Shown: positions 9,829-18,576 of the stretch, one piece after another
Numbering within the stretch: the stretch's first letter is position 1
Layout: each line of letters starts with the position of its first letter
NCBI RefSeq assembly: GCF_001997345.1
Contig: NZ_CP019606.1
Coordinates: 806,001 to 870,000, forward strand
DNA length: 64,000 nucleotides
Source: Tessaracoccus aquimaris
GTDB lineage: Bacteria > Actinomycetota > Actinomycetes > Propionibacteriales > Propionibacteriaceae
Direction of reading: 5' to 3'
Made by a program: the position numbers and the translations under genes
Notes under the pieces: generated by a model
Seen by the model: only the letters and a program-made list of their open reading frames with translations
Told to the model about the DNA's origin: nothing
Database searches by the model: none

Positions 9829-9944
9829 TCAACGTTGTCCCGCGGGCGACGCAATGGGTGGAGGACTCTGCAGTGAATCCATGTTCTCAGCAGATAACAG
9901 TTCGATAAAGAACCGACAACGTTAGCTTGGACCTACCTAGGATC
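9829..9944 (+). promoter_or_regulatory. Two LacI-type operator candidates and -10 box before the sugar ABC operon
   Basis: Two related sequences with the central CG typical of LacI-family operators lie 87 bp apart: GTCAACGTTGTC centred at 9833/9834 and GACAACGTTAGC centred at 9920/9921. Each contains GACAACGTT on one strand. TAGGAT at 9939-9944 is a possible -10 box, placing the second site over the -35 region. No LacI-family gene lies in the window, so the regulator would be encoded elsewhere. Confidence 0.45.
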
Positions 9945-9995
9945 GAAGTGCCGCCGACATCGCGGCGACTGCTACTACCGATCCAAGGGGAACCA

Positions 9996-10964
9996 ATGAA
10001 GATCATCCCGAAGAAGCTCCTGGCAGGCGTCTTCGCGGCCGTCGTGCTGACGACGGCGGCGTGCACCAACGGCGACGAGACCAAGCCGAACGCCGGCGGT
10101 TCTGGCGGGGGAGGTGGCAAGGTCACGAAGGTCGGCCTCATGCTCCAGGACATCTCCAACCCCTTCTTCGCCGCCATGCAGACCGGCATGCAGGAGGAGG
10201 CAAAGGCTCAGGGCTTCGAGGTCAACGTGCAGGACGGACGCCAGGACCTCGGCACCCAGAACGATCAGATCGATGCGTTCATCTCGCAGGGGGTCCAGTT
10301 GATCCTCCTCAACGCCGTCGACAGCGAGGGCATCGGGTCGGCCGTCGCACGGGCGCAGGCCGCAGGCATCGTCGTGGTGGCCGTCGACGTCGACGCGACC
10401 GGTGCCGACGCCGCGGTCACCACCGACAACGTGCTCGCAGGAAAGCAGGCGTGCGAGGCGCTGGTCGCCAAGATCGGCGGCAAGGGCAACATCTTGTTCA
10501 TCGAGGGCACGCCCACCACCGCCCCGCAGGACCGGGTCAAGGGCTGCGAAGAGGTCATCACCGCCAACCCCGACGTCAAGATCGTCGCGCGTCAGGCAGG
10601 CAAGAACGACCGCGCCTCCGGCCTTGCACTTGCTACCGACATGCTGACCGCCAACAAGGACGTCCAGGGCATCTTCGCCATCAACGATCCGGAAGGCCTT
10701 GGAGCCGACCTGGCGATCCAGCAGGCGTCCCGCACCGGCATCACCGTCGTCGGCGTAGACGGCTCGCCCGAGGCGGTGAAGGCTCTGGAGGACCCGAAGT
10801 CCAACTTCTGGGCGACCCCCGCGCAGGACCCCGCTGGCATGGCCAAGAAGGCATACGAGGTCGGTAAGGGCATCGTCGAGGGCAACAAGCCGGCAGAGCG
10901 GATCACGCTCCTCGAGCCGACGCTCGTCACCCGTGACGACGTCAAGGACTACAAGGGCTGGTGA
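9996..10964 (+). CDS. Sugar ABC transporter substrate-binding lipoprotein (RbsB-like)
   Basis: Type-I periplasmic-binding-protein fold, 322 residues, feeding the importer encoded downstream. The ATG at 9996 follows AAGGGG and opens a lipoprotein signal peptide: a basic n-region (MKIIPKK), a hydrophobic core and the lipobox LTTAAC with Cys23 as lipid anchor. A glycine-rich linker follows. Family marks are VGLMLQDISNPFFAAMQTGM, AFISQGVQLILLNAVDSEG and GIFAINDPEGLGADLAIQQA. Residues that normally stack on a pentose or hexose are present in outline, but ribose cannot be told from other monosaccharides or cyclitols. It is the first gene of a four-gene run with the ATPase, permease and perhaps dapB. 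Confidence 0.92.
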   Translation: MKIIPKKLLAGVFAAVVLTTAACTNGDETKPNAGGSGGGGGKVTKVGLMLQDISNPFFAAMQTGMQEEAKAQGFEVNVQDGRQDLGTQNDQIDAFISQGVQLILLNAVDSEGIGSAVARAQAAGIVVVAVDVDATGADAAVTTDNVLAGKQACEALVAKIGGKGNILFIEGTPTTAPQDRVKGCEEVITANPDVKIVARQAGKNDRASGLALATDMLTANKDVQGIFAINDPEGLGADLAIQQASRTGITVVGVDGSPEAVKALEDPKSNFWATPAQDPAGMAKKAYEVGKGIVEGNKPAERITLLEPTLVTRDDVKDYKGW

Positions 10965-10989
10965 GTCCGGTTCTTCGCAGGAGGAGACG

Positions 10990-12525
10990 ATGAGCGCAAT
11001 CGAACCGCTCCTCTCGGTCCAGGGCATCAGCAAGCGGTTCGGCGCCACCCAGGCGTTGAGCAACGTGAGCTTCGATGTCCGGCCGGGAGAGGTGCACGCC
11101 CTGATGGGCGAGAATGGCGCAGGCAAGTCGACGCTGATGAAGATCATCTCGGGCAACTACACCCCGGATGAGGGCGAGATCAGGATCGGCGGGGTTCCTA
11201 CGGTCCTGTCCTCGCCACGCGACGCCATGGCGGCGGGCGTCGGCATCATCCATCAGGAGCTCAACACCCTGCCCGAGATGACCGTCGCCGAGAACCTCGC
11301 AATCGGCAGCGAGCCCGTCAACGGACTCGGGGTCCTCGACCGCCGCAGGATGGTGCGCGAGGCCAGGGAGAAGCTGGACCGGGTCGGGGCGACGAGGATC
11401 GACCCGCGCCGTCCGATCGGCACCCTCAGCGTCGGCATGCAGCAGATGGTGGAGATCGCGAGGGCGGTGGCCGAGGACGTCAAGGTCCTGGTGCTCGACG
11501 AGCCGACGGCTGCGCTGTCGATGTCCGAGTCGGAGCGGCTCTTCGAACTGATCAACGAGATGCGCGACAAGGGCATGGGGCTGATCTACATCTCGCACCG
11601 CATGGAGGAGGTGTGGGAACTCGCGGACCGGGTGACCGTGTTCCGCGACGGGAAACTGGTCGGCACCCGCGAGATGCGCGATCCCGATGTCAAGGTCACC
11701 CCCAACGACATCGTCCGCATGATGGTGGGACGCGACGTCGAGGACCTGTACGGGCACCGCGAGCCGCACACCGGAGGGGTTCGCCTGACGGTGGAGGGGC
11801 TGACCGGGCCGGGGGGCATCGGACCAGTCGACTTCGAGGTGCACGGCGGCGAGATCGTCGGGGTGGCGGGGCTGATCGGGGCCGGACGCACCGAGGTCGC
11901 CCGGCTCATCTACGGGGCCGACCGACGCACCGGGGGCACCGTCGTTCTTGACGACAGGCCTGTCTCTACACGCGACCCCCGGGAGGCCGTCGCCCAGGGC
12001 ATCGGGATGTTGCCCGAGTCGCGCAAGGACCAGGCGCTGTTCCTCGACATGTCGGTGCGTGACAACACGGCCATGTCGACGCTCAAGCAGTTCAGCCCAG
12101 GTGGAGTGATCCAGTTCGCCAAGATGAAACAGGCCGTCGCGGGCGTGTTCGAGAAGCTCCGCGTCAAGGCCGCCTCGCAAATGGTCGACTCGCGCAGCCT
12201 CTCGGGAGGCAACCAGCAGAAACTGGTGCTCGGGCGCCTGATGCTGGAGCATCCGGCGCTGATGATCCTCGACGAGCCGACCCGGGGGGTCGACATCGGT
12301 GCCAAGAGCGAGATCTACCGCATCATCAACGACATCGCGGCCTCAGGAACGGCCGTTCTCGTCATCTCCTCCGACCTGCCGGAGGTGCTCGGCATCAGCG
12401 ACCGCATCCTCGTGATGCGGGGCGGGCAACTGGTCGGCGAACTTGACGGGCCGAGCGCCACCGAGGAGCAGGTCATGGAATTCGCAACCGGCGTGCTCGC
12501 CGACGACACCCCAAGGAACATGTGA
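10990..12525 (+). CDS. Sugar ABC transporter ATP-binding protein (RbsA-like, two ATPase domains)
   Basis: 511 residues containing two fused nucleotide-binding domains. The first has Walker A GENGAGKST near residue 39, the signature LSVGMQQMVEIARA and Walker B VLVLDEPTAAL. The second has the usual degenerate P-loop GLIGAGRTE near 299, the signature LSGGNQQKLVLGRLM and Walker B LMILDEPTRGVDIG. Such a chain powers import by itself, without a separate partner ATPase. The ATG at 10990 is preceded by AGGAGGAG. The stop overlaps the permease start (ATGA at 12522-12525 region). The preference for RbsC-like permeases places it in the CUT2 carbohydrate-uptake class. Confidence 0.95.
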   Translation: MSAIEPLLSVQGISKRFGATQALSNVSFDVRPGEVHALMGENGAGKSTLMKIISGNYTPDEGEIRIGGVPTVLSSPRDAMAAGVGIIHQELNTLPEMTVAENLAIGSEPVNGLGVLDRRRMVREAREKLDRVGATRIDPRRPIGTLSVGMQQMVEIARAVAEDVKVLVLDEPTAALSMSESERLFELINEMRDKGMGLIYISHRMEEVWELADRVTVFRDGKLVGTREMRDPDVKVTPNDIVRMMVGRDVEDLYGHREPHTGGVRLTVEGLTGPGGIGPVDFEVHGGEIVGVAGLIGAGRTEVARLIYGADRRTGGTVVLDDRPVSTRDPREAVAQGIGMLPESRKDQALFLDMSVRDNTAMSTLKQFSPGGVIQFAKMKQAVAGVFEKLRVKAASQMVDSRSLSGGNQQKLVLGRLMLEHPALMILDEPTRGVDIGAKSEIYRIINDIAASGTAVLVISSDLPEVLGISDRILVMRGGQLVGELDGPSATEEQVMEFATGVLADDTPRNM

Positions 12526-13502
12526 TGACCGCTTCAGTTATCGAGCAGCCCCGATCGGGCGCCGCGACCTTCAGTTACTGGTGGGACAAGGTCGGCATCT
12601 TCGCCGTCCTGATCCTGATGTGTGTCGTGATGGCGTTCCTGGCCCCGAACTTCCTGTCGGTGGACAACGCCGTCAACGTAGCGAGGGCCGTATCGATCAA
12701 CGCCATCCTGGCCGCAGGCATGACCATGATCATCCTGACCGGCGGCATCGACCTGTCCGTCGGTTCGACGCTCGCAGTGGCGGGCGTCGCGGGTGTCCTG
12801 CTCGCAACGAGTGGGGCTCCTGGGCCGATCGCGATCCTCGGCGGGATCGCGGCCGGAGCCCTTGCCGGTCTGATCAACGGAGCGTTCGTGGCATGGCTCG
12901 CCCTGCCCGCGTTCATCGTGACGCTCGGGTCGATGACCTATCTGCGTGGCACGGCCTACTCGTTGCTCGACGGTCAACCGCTCGTGGCATCCGACCTCGC
13001 CTACCGTGGCATCGGCAACGGCGCCGTCGCTGGCATCCCGACGCCGGTGGTCGTGATGGTCGTCGTCTACGTGGTCTTCTGGTTCCTGCTGGAACGCACC
13101 CGGTTCGGGCGCCACGTTTACGCAGTCGGCGGCAACATCGAGGCCGCTCGACTGGCAGGCATCAACACCAAACGGGTGCTGCTTCTCGTCTACACCATCG
13201 CGGGTGCTGCCGCGGGCCTGGCGGGCATCATCTTCTCGGCCCGCGTGCTCTCCGCCCAGCCGACGGCGGGCACCAACTACGAGTTGGACGCCATCGCGGC
13301 GGTCGTGCTCGGCGGCACAGCACTGGCCGGTGGTCGAGGGCGCGTGCTCGGCACCCTGGTCGGCGCGCTGATCATCGGCGTGCTCTCCAACGGCCTGGTG
13401 CTGATGAACGTGCCGTTCTTCTACCAGTTGATCATCAAGGGCGTCGTCATCGTGCTCGCCGTGACGCTCGACAGCCTGAGGCAATTCGGCCGGAAGGGGT
13501 GA
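12525..13502 (+). CDS. Sugar ABC transporter permease (RbsC-like)
   Basis: Single membrane permease (325 residues) of the CUT2 importer. ATG 12525 overlaps the ATPase stop; a GTG one codon earlier is the only alternative. About ten hydrophobic helices are visible. Family motifs are GMTMIILTGGIDLSVGSTLA near residue 67, FIVTLGSMTYLRGTAY near 128, VGGNIEAARLAGINTKRV near 205 and ELDAIAAVVLGGTALAGGRG near 255. Because there is only one permease gene, it should act as a homodimer, unlike the paired permeases at 1-1439. The 75-bp gap to dapB has no terminator hairpin, so read-through is likely. Confidence 0.94.
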   Translation: MTASVIEQPRSGAATFSYWWDKVGIFAVLILMCVVMAFLAPNFLSVDNAVNVARAVSINAILAAGMTMIILTGGIDLSVGSTLAVAGVAGVLLATSGAPGPIAILGGIAAGALAGLINGAFVAWLALPAFIVTLGSMTYLRGTAYSLLDGQPLVASDLAYRGIGNGAVAGIPTPVVVMVVVYVVFWFLLERTRFGRHVYAVGGNIEAARLAGINTKRVLLLVYTIAGAAAGLAGIIFSARVLSAQPTAGTNYELDAIAAVVLGGTALAGGRGRVLGTLVGALIIGVLSNGLVLMNVPFFYQLIIKGVVIVLAVTLDSLRQFGRKG

Positions 13503-13576
13503 GCCGTCCGCTCCGCCGCGGCATTGTGCAGTCGACCTGACGCTGGTTGACTGGGCGTTGTGAACGGAGGAGACCA

Positions 13577-14317
13577 ATGAGTGAGATTCAGGTCGGGGTT
13601 TTCGGTGTCAGCGGGCGGATGGGCAGCGAGGTGGTGCACGCCGTCGGGCGGGCCGAGGGCATGACCGTCATCGGCGGTTCCGATCTCGGGGAGCCGAGGG
13701 AGCAGGTCGAGCGCGCCCAGGTCGTCGTCGACTTCACACACCCCGACGCGGTGATGGACAACATCGCCTGGTGCGTCGAGCGCGACATCAACATGGTGAT
13801 CGGCACCACCGGCTTCACGCCGGAGCGCCTCGACCAGGTCAGGGCGCTCGTGGCCGAGCACCCGAAGGTCGGCATCCTGATCGCCTCCAACTTCTCCATC
13901 GGGGCCGTCCTGATGATGCAGTTCGCCGCAAAGGCGGCGCCGTTCTACCCGTCCGTGGAGATCATCGAACTGCACCACCCCAACAAGGCCGACGCGCCTT
14001 CGGGCACCTCGGCGACCACCGCCCGCAAGATCGCGGCGGCGCGCGCAGAGGCCGACATGGGCCCGGTGCCAGACGCGACCGTGCACGACGACGGCGCCCG
14101 CGGCGCGGTCGTCGACGGCATCCACATCCACGGCGTCCGGCTCCAGGGGCTCGTGGCGCACCAGGAGGTGCTGCTCGGCAGCACAGGGGAGACGCTGACC
14201 ATCCGGCACGACTCCTACGACAGGGTCTCGTTCATGCCGGGCGTGGTCGCGGGCGTCCGCTACATCGTGGGACATCCAGGACTGACCCTCGAGATGGAGC
14301 AGGTGCTGGGCGTCTAG
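13577..14317 (+). CDS. dapB: 4-hydroxy-tetrahydrodipicolinate reductase
   Basis: Lysine/diaminopimelate pathway enzyme that reduces the DapA product with NAD(P)H. It is 246 residues, typical for actinobacteria. The N-terminal Rossmann fold begins with VGVFGVSGRMGSEV and the nucleotide loop VVDFTHPDAV. GTTGF, SNFSIGAVLM and the active-site strand ELHHPNKADAPSGTS (catalytic His pair and Lys, then the substrate-binding GT) are intact. The start is ATG 13577, behind CGGAGGAG. It is not next to other lysine genes; it follows a sugar transporter on the same strand, and its last 4 bp overlap the convergent PucR regulator gene. Confidence 0.95.
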   Translation: MSEIQVGVFGVSGRMGSEVVHAVGRAEGMTVIGGSDLGEPREQVERAQVVVDFTHPDAVMDNIAWCVERDINMVIGTTGFTPERLDQVRALVAEHPKVGILIASNFSIGAVLMMQFAAKAAPFYPSVEIIELHHPNKADAPSGTSATTARKIAAARAEADMGPVPDATVHDDGARGAVVDGIHIHGVRLQGLVAHQEVLLGSTGETLTIRHDSYDRVSFMPGVVAGVRYIVGHPGLTLEMEQVLGV

Positions 14318-16119
14318 CCCCGCGAGCGCTCCATCATGAGCGCCCGCAGCGCCAGGTGCAGGTCGAGCCGACCCGCACCCGCCTGCCAGCCCTCGCCCAG
14401 CAGCGTGGCGATCCGGTGCATGCGTTGTCGCAGCGTGTTGGGATGGATGAACAGAGCTGCCGCCGCGGCGGGCAACTGCGGCCCGAACTCCAGCACGGCC
14501 CAAGCAGTGCGCACCAGGTCGGTGCCGTGCCCGGCGTCGTAGTCGACCAACGGGAGCGCGGGCGCCCGCACGCCCCGCGGCAGCGAGCCCGCCTGCTCGG
14601 CCTCGAGCAGGGCGCCGAGCGAGCCGATGGTGTCACCGTCGAGCACCTCACCGCCGAGGAGGCGAAGGCTCGCCAGCGCGGTGTCGGCGCTGCGGTGTGC
14701 CCGCGGAATGTCGCCGAGGTTGCCGTGCACCCGCGACGAGCCGACCTGTGCGTCCGGGTCAGCCGGGGCCAGCGCGGCCCAGACCCGCCGCGCACACGGC
14801 TCGGCCGTCTGCGCCAAGGCGCACAGGTGCCCCCCGTGCTCGGCGACCAGTGCTGGGGCACGCAGCGCCCGTCGGACCACCGGCAGGGCGTCGGGCAGCG
14901 ACGTGCGGATCGCGAGCATCATCAAGGGCTTTCGGGGGTCGACGCCGTGCCTGGTCATCCGAGCGCGCAGGGCGGCACCGGGTTCGGCTCGACCGGAGAT
15001 GCAGTCGTCCAGCAGTTCGTACTGCGAGCGCTGCTCCGCGTCGGCCTCGATCCGGTCGATCAGCGCCGCGAGGCCGAGGTGGACCGCCGCGTGTTCGAGG
15101 GCATCGCGTTCGGCGACCGGGATCGCGGTGTGCACGACGACGGTGCCGTGGTGGCTGCCACCGACCTGGGCCGCGCAGATGGTGGCCTGGCCACCGGGAG
15201 TCGAGACAGGGAAGGGGAGCCCCGACGAGACCGCCGAGGTGATCGCCGCCCTCAGTATCGGGTCGCCCGGATCGTCGTCCGGGGAGAGCACGTCGACGCG
15301 GGCGTCGTAGACGGCCGACAGCAACCCCACGATGCCCGCCTGGTCGCGGGCACCGACGGCCTCCACGAGGCGCCGGTCGAAGTCGAGAAGCGACTGCATC
15401 GCACCCATCCGAGCCCGCCCCGCGTCCTCTCTGGCGCCGAGTTCCTCGAGCGCTGCAGTCACGTGCGCGAGACGGGCGCTGTGGTCGATGGCGACGGCGG
15501 CCTGCCGTGCGATCGCGTCGACAATCTCGCGCGTCTCCGCCGGGTAGTCGACCTGGCGGCGGTCCGCGATCAGCAGCGCGCCCTGGATCCGTCCCTGCAC
15601 GTTCATCGGCACCCCGAGGATCGACTTGACGCCCTCGAGTCGGACGATCGCGTCGATCGGGTCCAGGTGCACGATCGTCGGGTCGTCGACGTAGTCCGAC
15701 GTCGACACCACGGCCATGCCTGTCGCCGCCTTGCCGAGCACCCCGGTGCCGAGCGGCATCCGGATGGTGGCGTACTCCCGTGTCCTGACGCCGTCCGACT
15801 GGCAGATGTAGGTCTCGCCGGTGGCGTGGTCATTGAGACTGACGTAGGCCATGTCGGCGCCGGTCACGGCCCGGGTGCGCTGCGCGATGGCCGCGAGGAC
15901 CTGATCGGGATCGGCGATGCCTGCCAGGTCGGTTGCCGTGTCGTACAGGGTGTCGACCAGCAACCGGGAGCGAGCGGCGGCGGCGCACGTCGCAGCGACT
16001 CGCCGCGCTGAGGCGGCGGCGTCGGGGGAGAGCCCCGCGTCGTCGACGGCTCGCTCCAGGTCGCCGGGAAGGCCACCCTCCAGCGCGCTCAGCAGCCGGG
16101 CAATGGCGAGATCGGTCAT
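14314..16119 (-). CDS. GAF-domain PucR-family transcriptional regulator
   Basis: 601 residues. A GAF sensor domain lies at about 80-235 (AIAQRTRAVTGADMAYVSLN, GVLGKAATGM, ILGVPMNVQGRIQGALLIAD). A middle region of the PucR/CdaR type follows. The C-terminal helix-turn-helix (PucR HTH_30) at about 540-595 contains LFIHPNTLRQRMHRIATLLG. Regulators of this build often activate catabolic genes divergent from them, which is the arrangement here: the lactonase operon starts 113 bp away. A -10-like GAGAAT sits 5 nt before its start codon, inside an inverted repeat, so autoregulation is likely. The ligand is unknown; a lactone or hydroxy-acid is inferred from the neighbours. Confidence 0.9.
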   Translation of the reverse strand: MTDLAIARLLSALEGGLPGDLERAVDDAGLSPDAAASARRVAATCAAAARSRLLVDTLYDTATDLAGIADPDQVLAAIAQRTRAVTGADMAYVSLNDHATGETYICQSDGVRTREYATIRMPLGTGVLGKAATGMAVVSTSDYVDDPTIVHLDPIDAIVRLEGVKSILGVPMNVQGRIQGALLIADRRQVDYPAETREIVDAIARQAAVAIDHSARLAHVTAALEELGAREDAGRARMGAMQSLLDFDRRLVEAVGARDQAGIVGLLSAVYDARVDVLSPDDDPGDPILRAAITSAVSSGLPFPVSTPGGQATICAAQVGGSHHGTVVVHTAIPVAERDALEHAAVHLGLAALIDRIEADAEQRSQYELLDDCISGRAEPGAALRARMTRHGVDPRKPLMMLAIRTSLPDALPVVRRALRAPALVAEHGGHLCALAQTAEPCARRVWAALAPADPDAQVGSSRVHGNLGDIPRAHRSADTALASLRLLGGEVLDGDTIGSLGALLEAEQAGSLPRGVRAPALPLVDYDAGHGTDLVRTAWAVLEFGPQLPAAAAALFIHPNTLRQRMHRIATLLGEGWQAGAGRLDLHLALRALMMERSRG

Positions 16120-16124
16120 GGTCG

Positions 16125-16195
16125 ATTCTCACACGTCGGGCTCGTGAGAATGTGCGATCCAGACATTGAGGAGCGGTGCGACGGCTTCCTAGAGT
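16125..16195 (+). promoter_or_regulatory. Divergent promoter with inverted-repeat operator candidate (PucR regulator / lactonase operon)
   Basis: An 8-bp inverted repeat, ATTCTCAC at 16125-16132 and GTGAGAAT at 16144-16151, has an 11-bp spacer. Its left arm overlaps the presumed -10 box of the leftward regulator gene. For the rightward operon, TTGAGG (16166-16171) and TAGAGT (16190-16195) with an 18-bp spacer make a fair sigma-70 promoter. The repeat then lies just upstream of that -35, a position suited to an activator that also represses itself. Confidence 0.55.
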
Positions 16196-16232
16196 GACGC
16201 CCATCCTTCCAGAGCCGAAAGGAGCCGGATCA

Positions 16233-17048
16233 ATGACTGATCCCATGAAGCTACACATCCTCTCGACCGGCGTGATGGAGTGCGACCACACGTGGTTGCT
16301 GCTCCAGGCCGGCAACACCATCACCGACCGACACCACAAGGACAAGCCTGCGGTGTGGGCCGAGTGCCCCACACACGCCGTCCTGATCGAGACGCCCGCT
16401 GGGCGGATCCTGTGGGACACCGGCGTTCCCCGCGACTGGGAGACGCGCTGGGGGCCGACGGGGTTCCAGGACTTCTTCCCGGTGCAGGAGGACCCTGCCG
16501 GGCCTGGGTACCTCGACACCGCTCTCGCCGACCTGGAACTGACCACCGACGACATCGACGTGCTCGTGCTGTCCCACCTGCACTTCGACCACGCCGCCAA
16601 CGCCCGGATGTTCGACAACGGCAAGACGCGCATCCTCGCCCAGGCCGACGAGATCGAGGGAGTCAAGACCATCGATGGGTACAGCAAGGGCGCCCACATC
16701 GTCTCCGACTTCGAGGGACTTCCGCTGGAGGCGGTGCACGGAGACGCCGAGATCGTGCCAGGTGTCTCGGTGATCTCCACACCCGGCCACACCTGGGGAA
16801 CCATGAGCCTGCAGGTCGACCTGCCCGAGGGTGGCACCAAGATCTTCACCTCCGACGCCGTCTACCTCGGCGCGAGTTGGGGGCCGCCCGCGATCGGCGC
16901 AGGGATCGTCTGGGACTCTGTCCAGTGGCTCGAGTCGGTCGACAAGTTGCGCAGGATCCAGGAGCGCACCGGTGCCGAGATGATCTTCGGGCACGACCCC
17001 GAGCAGCGAAAGTCGCTGACGCTCGCGCCAAACGGCTACTACAACTAG
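16233..17048 (+). CDS. Metallo-beta-lactamase-fold lactonase (AHL-lactonase/BlcC-like family)
   Basis: 271-residue hydrolase predicted to open a lactone ring. The dinuclear-zinc motif [10 protein letters not shown] (HxHxDH) is near residue 112; the further ligands are the His in [11 protein letters not shown], the Asp in FTSDAVY and the His in [16 protein letters not shown] at 16217-16224 supports the ATG at 16233. Proteins of this family include N-acyl-homoserine lactonases and the Agrobacterium gamma-butyrolactonase BlcC. The following alcohol dehydrogenase and succinate-semialdehyde dehydrogenase favour gamma-butyrolactone as the real substrate, because hydrolysis would give 4-hydroxybutyrate. 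It has no signal peptide and should act in the cytoplasm. Confidence 0.85.
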   Translation: MTDPMKLHILSTGVMECDHTWLLLQAGNTITDRHHKDKPAVWAECPTHAVLIETPAGRILWDTGVPRDWETRWGPTGFQDFFPVQEDPAGPGYLDTALADLELTTDDIDVLVLSHLHFDHAANARMFDNGKTRILAQADEIEGVKTIDGYSKGAHIVSDFEGLPLEAVHGDAEIVPGVSVISTPGHTWGTMSLQVDLPEGGTKIFTSDAVYLGASWGPPAIGAGIVWDSVQWLESVDKLRRIQERTGAEMIFGHDPEQRKSLTLAPNGYYN

Positions 17049-17057
17049 GGGCGCGCG

Positions 17058-17450
17058 ATGATCATCTACGACCTGGCATGCACCGCGGGGCACCGCTTCG
17101 AGGCGTGTTTGGGCTCCATGTTCGACCCCAACCCCGACTGCGGGTGCGGGGCGTCCACCTCGCGGGTGCCGAGCAGGCTGAACCTGGGCGGCGCGGCAAA
17201 CGCGGGGCCCGGCCGCGACGACATGCCCACCACCTGGCACGGCACCGGTCAGGGCGATCCCGCAACGCTCAAGGCCTGGCACGGCGCCATGACGAAGAGG
17301 GAACGGCTTGAGGAGAGGTACCCGGAACTCGCGGGTGACCGCCGACCGATCCTGGCGCACGAGGGCGCCTTCGCGGGCCGCCCGCTACGGGCCGGCGACG
17401 ACCTCGTCCCGACGGTCGCCAAGGCGGCGTTCGGCAAGGAGGAATCGTGA
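17058..17450 (+). CDS. FmdB-like zinc-ribbon protein
   Basis: Small 130-residue protein of unknown function. The N-terminus resembles FmdB zinc ribbons: a YDLACTAGHRFEA strand-loop followed by a CGCG pair, with Cys residues at about 8, 16, 27 and 29 that could bind a metal. The rest is polar and ends in a KEES tail. It starts 10 bp after the lactonase stop and its own stop overlaps the dehydrogenase GTG start (GTGA), so it belongs to the operon. FmdB-type proteins are often encoded beside formamidase or amidase genes as accessory or regulatory factors, but their mechanism is unproven. A metal-delivery role for the two zinc enzymes beside it is speculation. Confidence 0.7.
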   Translation: MIIYDLACTAGHRFEACLGSMFDPNPDCGCGASTSRVPSRLNLGGAANAGPGRDDMPTTWHGTGQGDPATLKAWHGAMTKRERLEERYPELAGDRRPILAHEGAFAGRPLRAGDDLVPTVAKAAFGKEES

Positions 17451-18576
17451 GGATCACCGGCGCTGTGCTGGAGGAGATCGGCAGGCCCCGCCCCTACGCG
17501 CAGTCGCGGCCGATCGCCGTCCAGGAGGTCGAACTCGAGCCACCGGGTCCCGGCGAGATCCTCGTCAGGATCGAGGCGGCGGGCATCTGCCACTCTGACC
17601 TGTCCGTGGTCGACGGCAACCGGGTGAGGCCAGTCCCGATGCTGCTCGGGCACGAGTCCGCTGGCATCGTCGAGCAACTCGGGGAGGGCGTCGTCGACGT
17701 CGCGGTCGGCGACCGGGTGGCGATGTGCTTCCTGCCGCGCTGCGAGGAGTGCCAGAACTGCGGCCAGGACGGCAGGCTTCCCTGCACGCCTGGCTCGGCG
17801 GCCAACAACGCAGGTGTCCTGATGGGTGAGCGGATCCTGCTGCACCGCGACGGCCCCGACGGCCCCGAGGAGATCAAACATCACCTGGGGGTCTCGGGGT
17901 TCGCCACCAGGGTGGTCGTCAACCGCGCCTCCGCGGTGCCGGTCGGCAACGACGTGCCGCCCGACATCGCGGCCGTGCTGGGCTGCGCCGTTCTCACCGG
18001 CGGAGGGGCGGTCCTCAATGCGGCCGACCCGCAACCGGGCGACTCGGTGATGATCGTCGGGCTCGGGGAGTGGGTATGGCCGCGCTGCTCACGGCGCTCA
18101 GCCTGGACATCGGCGAGGTGATCGCCGTCGACGCACTCGATTCCAAGCTCGAGCTCGCGAGGCAGTGGGGGGCCGGCGCGGCCTACACGCCGGAGCAGGT
18201 GGCGGAGCAGGGCATCAAGGCCACCCACGTGATCGAGTGCGCGGGGCACCCCCGCGCGTTCGAGACCGCCTTCAAGGCGACCGCCGTCGGAGGCAGGACG
18301 GTCACGATCGGCCTGCCTGCGCCCACCGCGCTCAGCGAGATCTCCCCGCTGACGATCACGGCGGAGGCGCGCACCATCATCGGGTCCTACCTCGGCTCGG
18401 CGGTCCCGGCGCGGGACATCCCTCGCTACGCCGACCTGTGGCGCGAAGGTAAGCTCCCCGTTGAGCGGCTGATCTCCTCGCGGATCCGGCTCGATCAGAT
18501 CAACGAGGCCATGGATCAGCTCGCAGATGGGCTGGCGATCCGCCAGGTGATCATGTTCGACGAGGAGGAAGCATGA
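17447..18576 (+). pseudogene. Zn-dependent alcohol dehydrogenase, frameshifted (probable 4-hydroxybutyrate dehydrogenase)
   Basis: Medium-chain Zn alcohol dehydrogenase read in two frames: 17447 to about 18068, then on to 18576. The first part has the catalytic-zinc region (AGICHSDLSVVDG, LLGHESAGIVE) and a structural-zinc loop with spaced Cys (CEECQNCGQ). The break falls in the nucleotide-binding motif. After ...VMIVGLG the run is GGGG (18065-18068); one more G restores GLGGVGMAALLTALSL, a perfect GxGxxG. The restored protein would have about 376 residues, the family norm, with no other defect. The clean restoration suggests sequence error, or a very recent mutation. The start is GTG 17447; the end overlaps the next gene (ATGA). 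Role inferred from context: 4-hydroxybutyrate to succinate semialdehyde. Confidence 0.85.
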
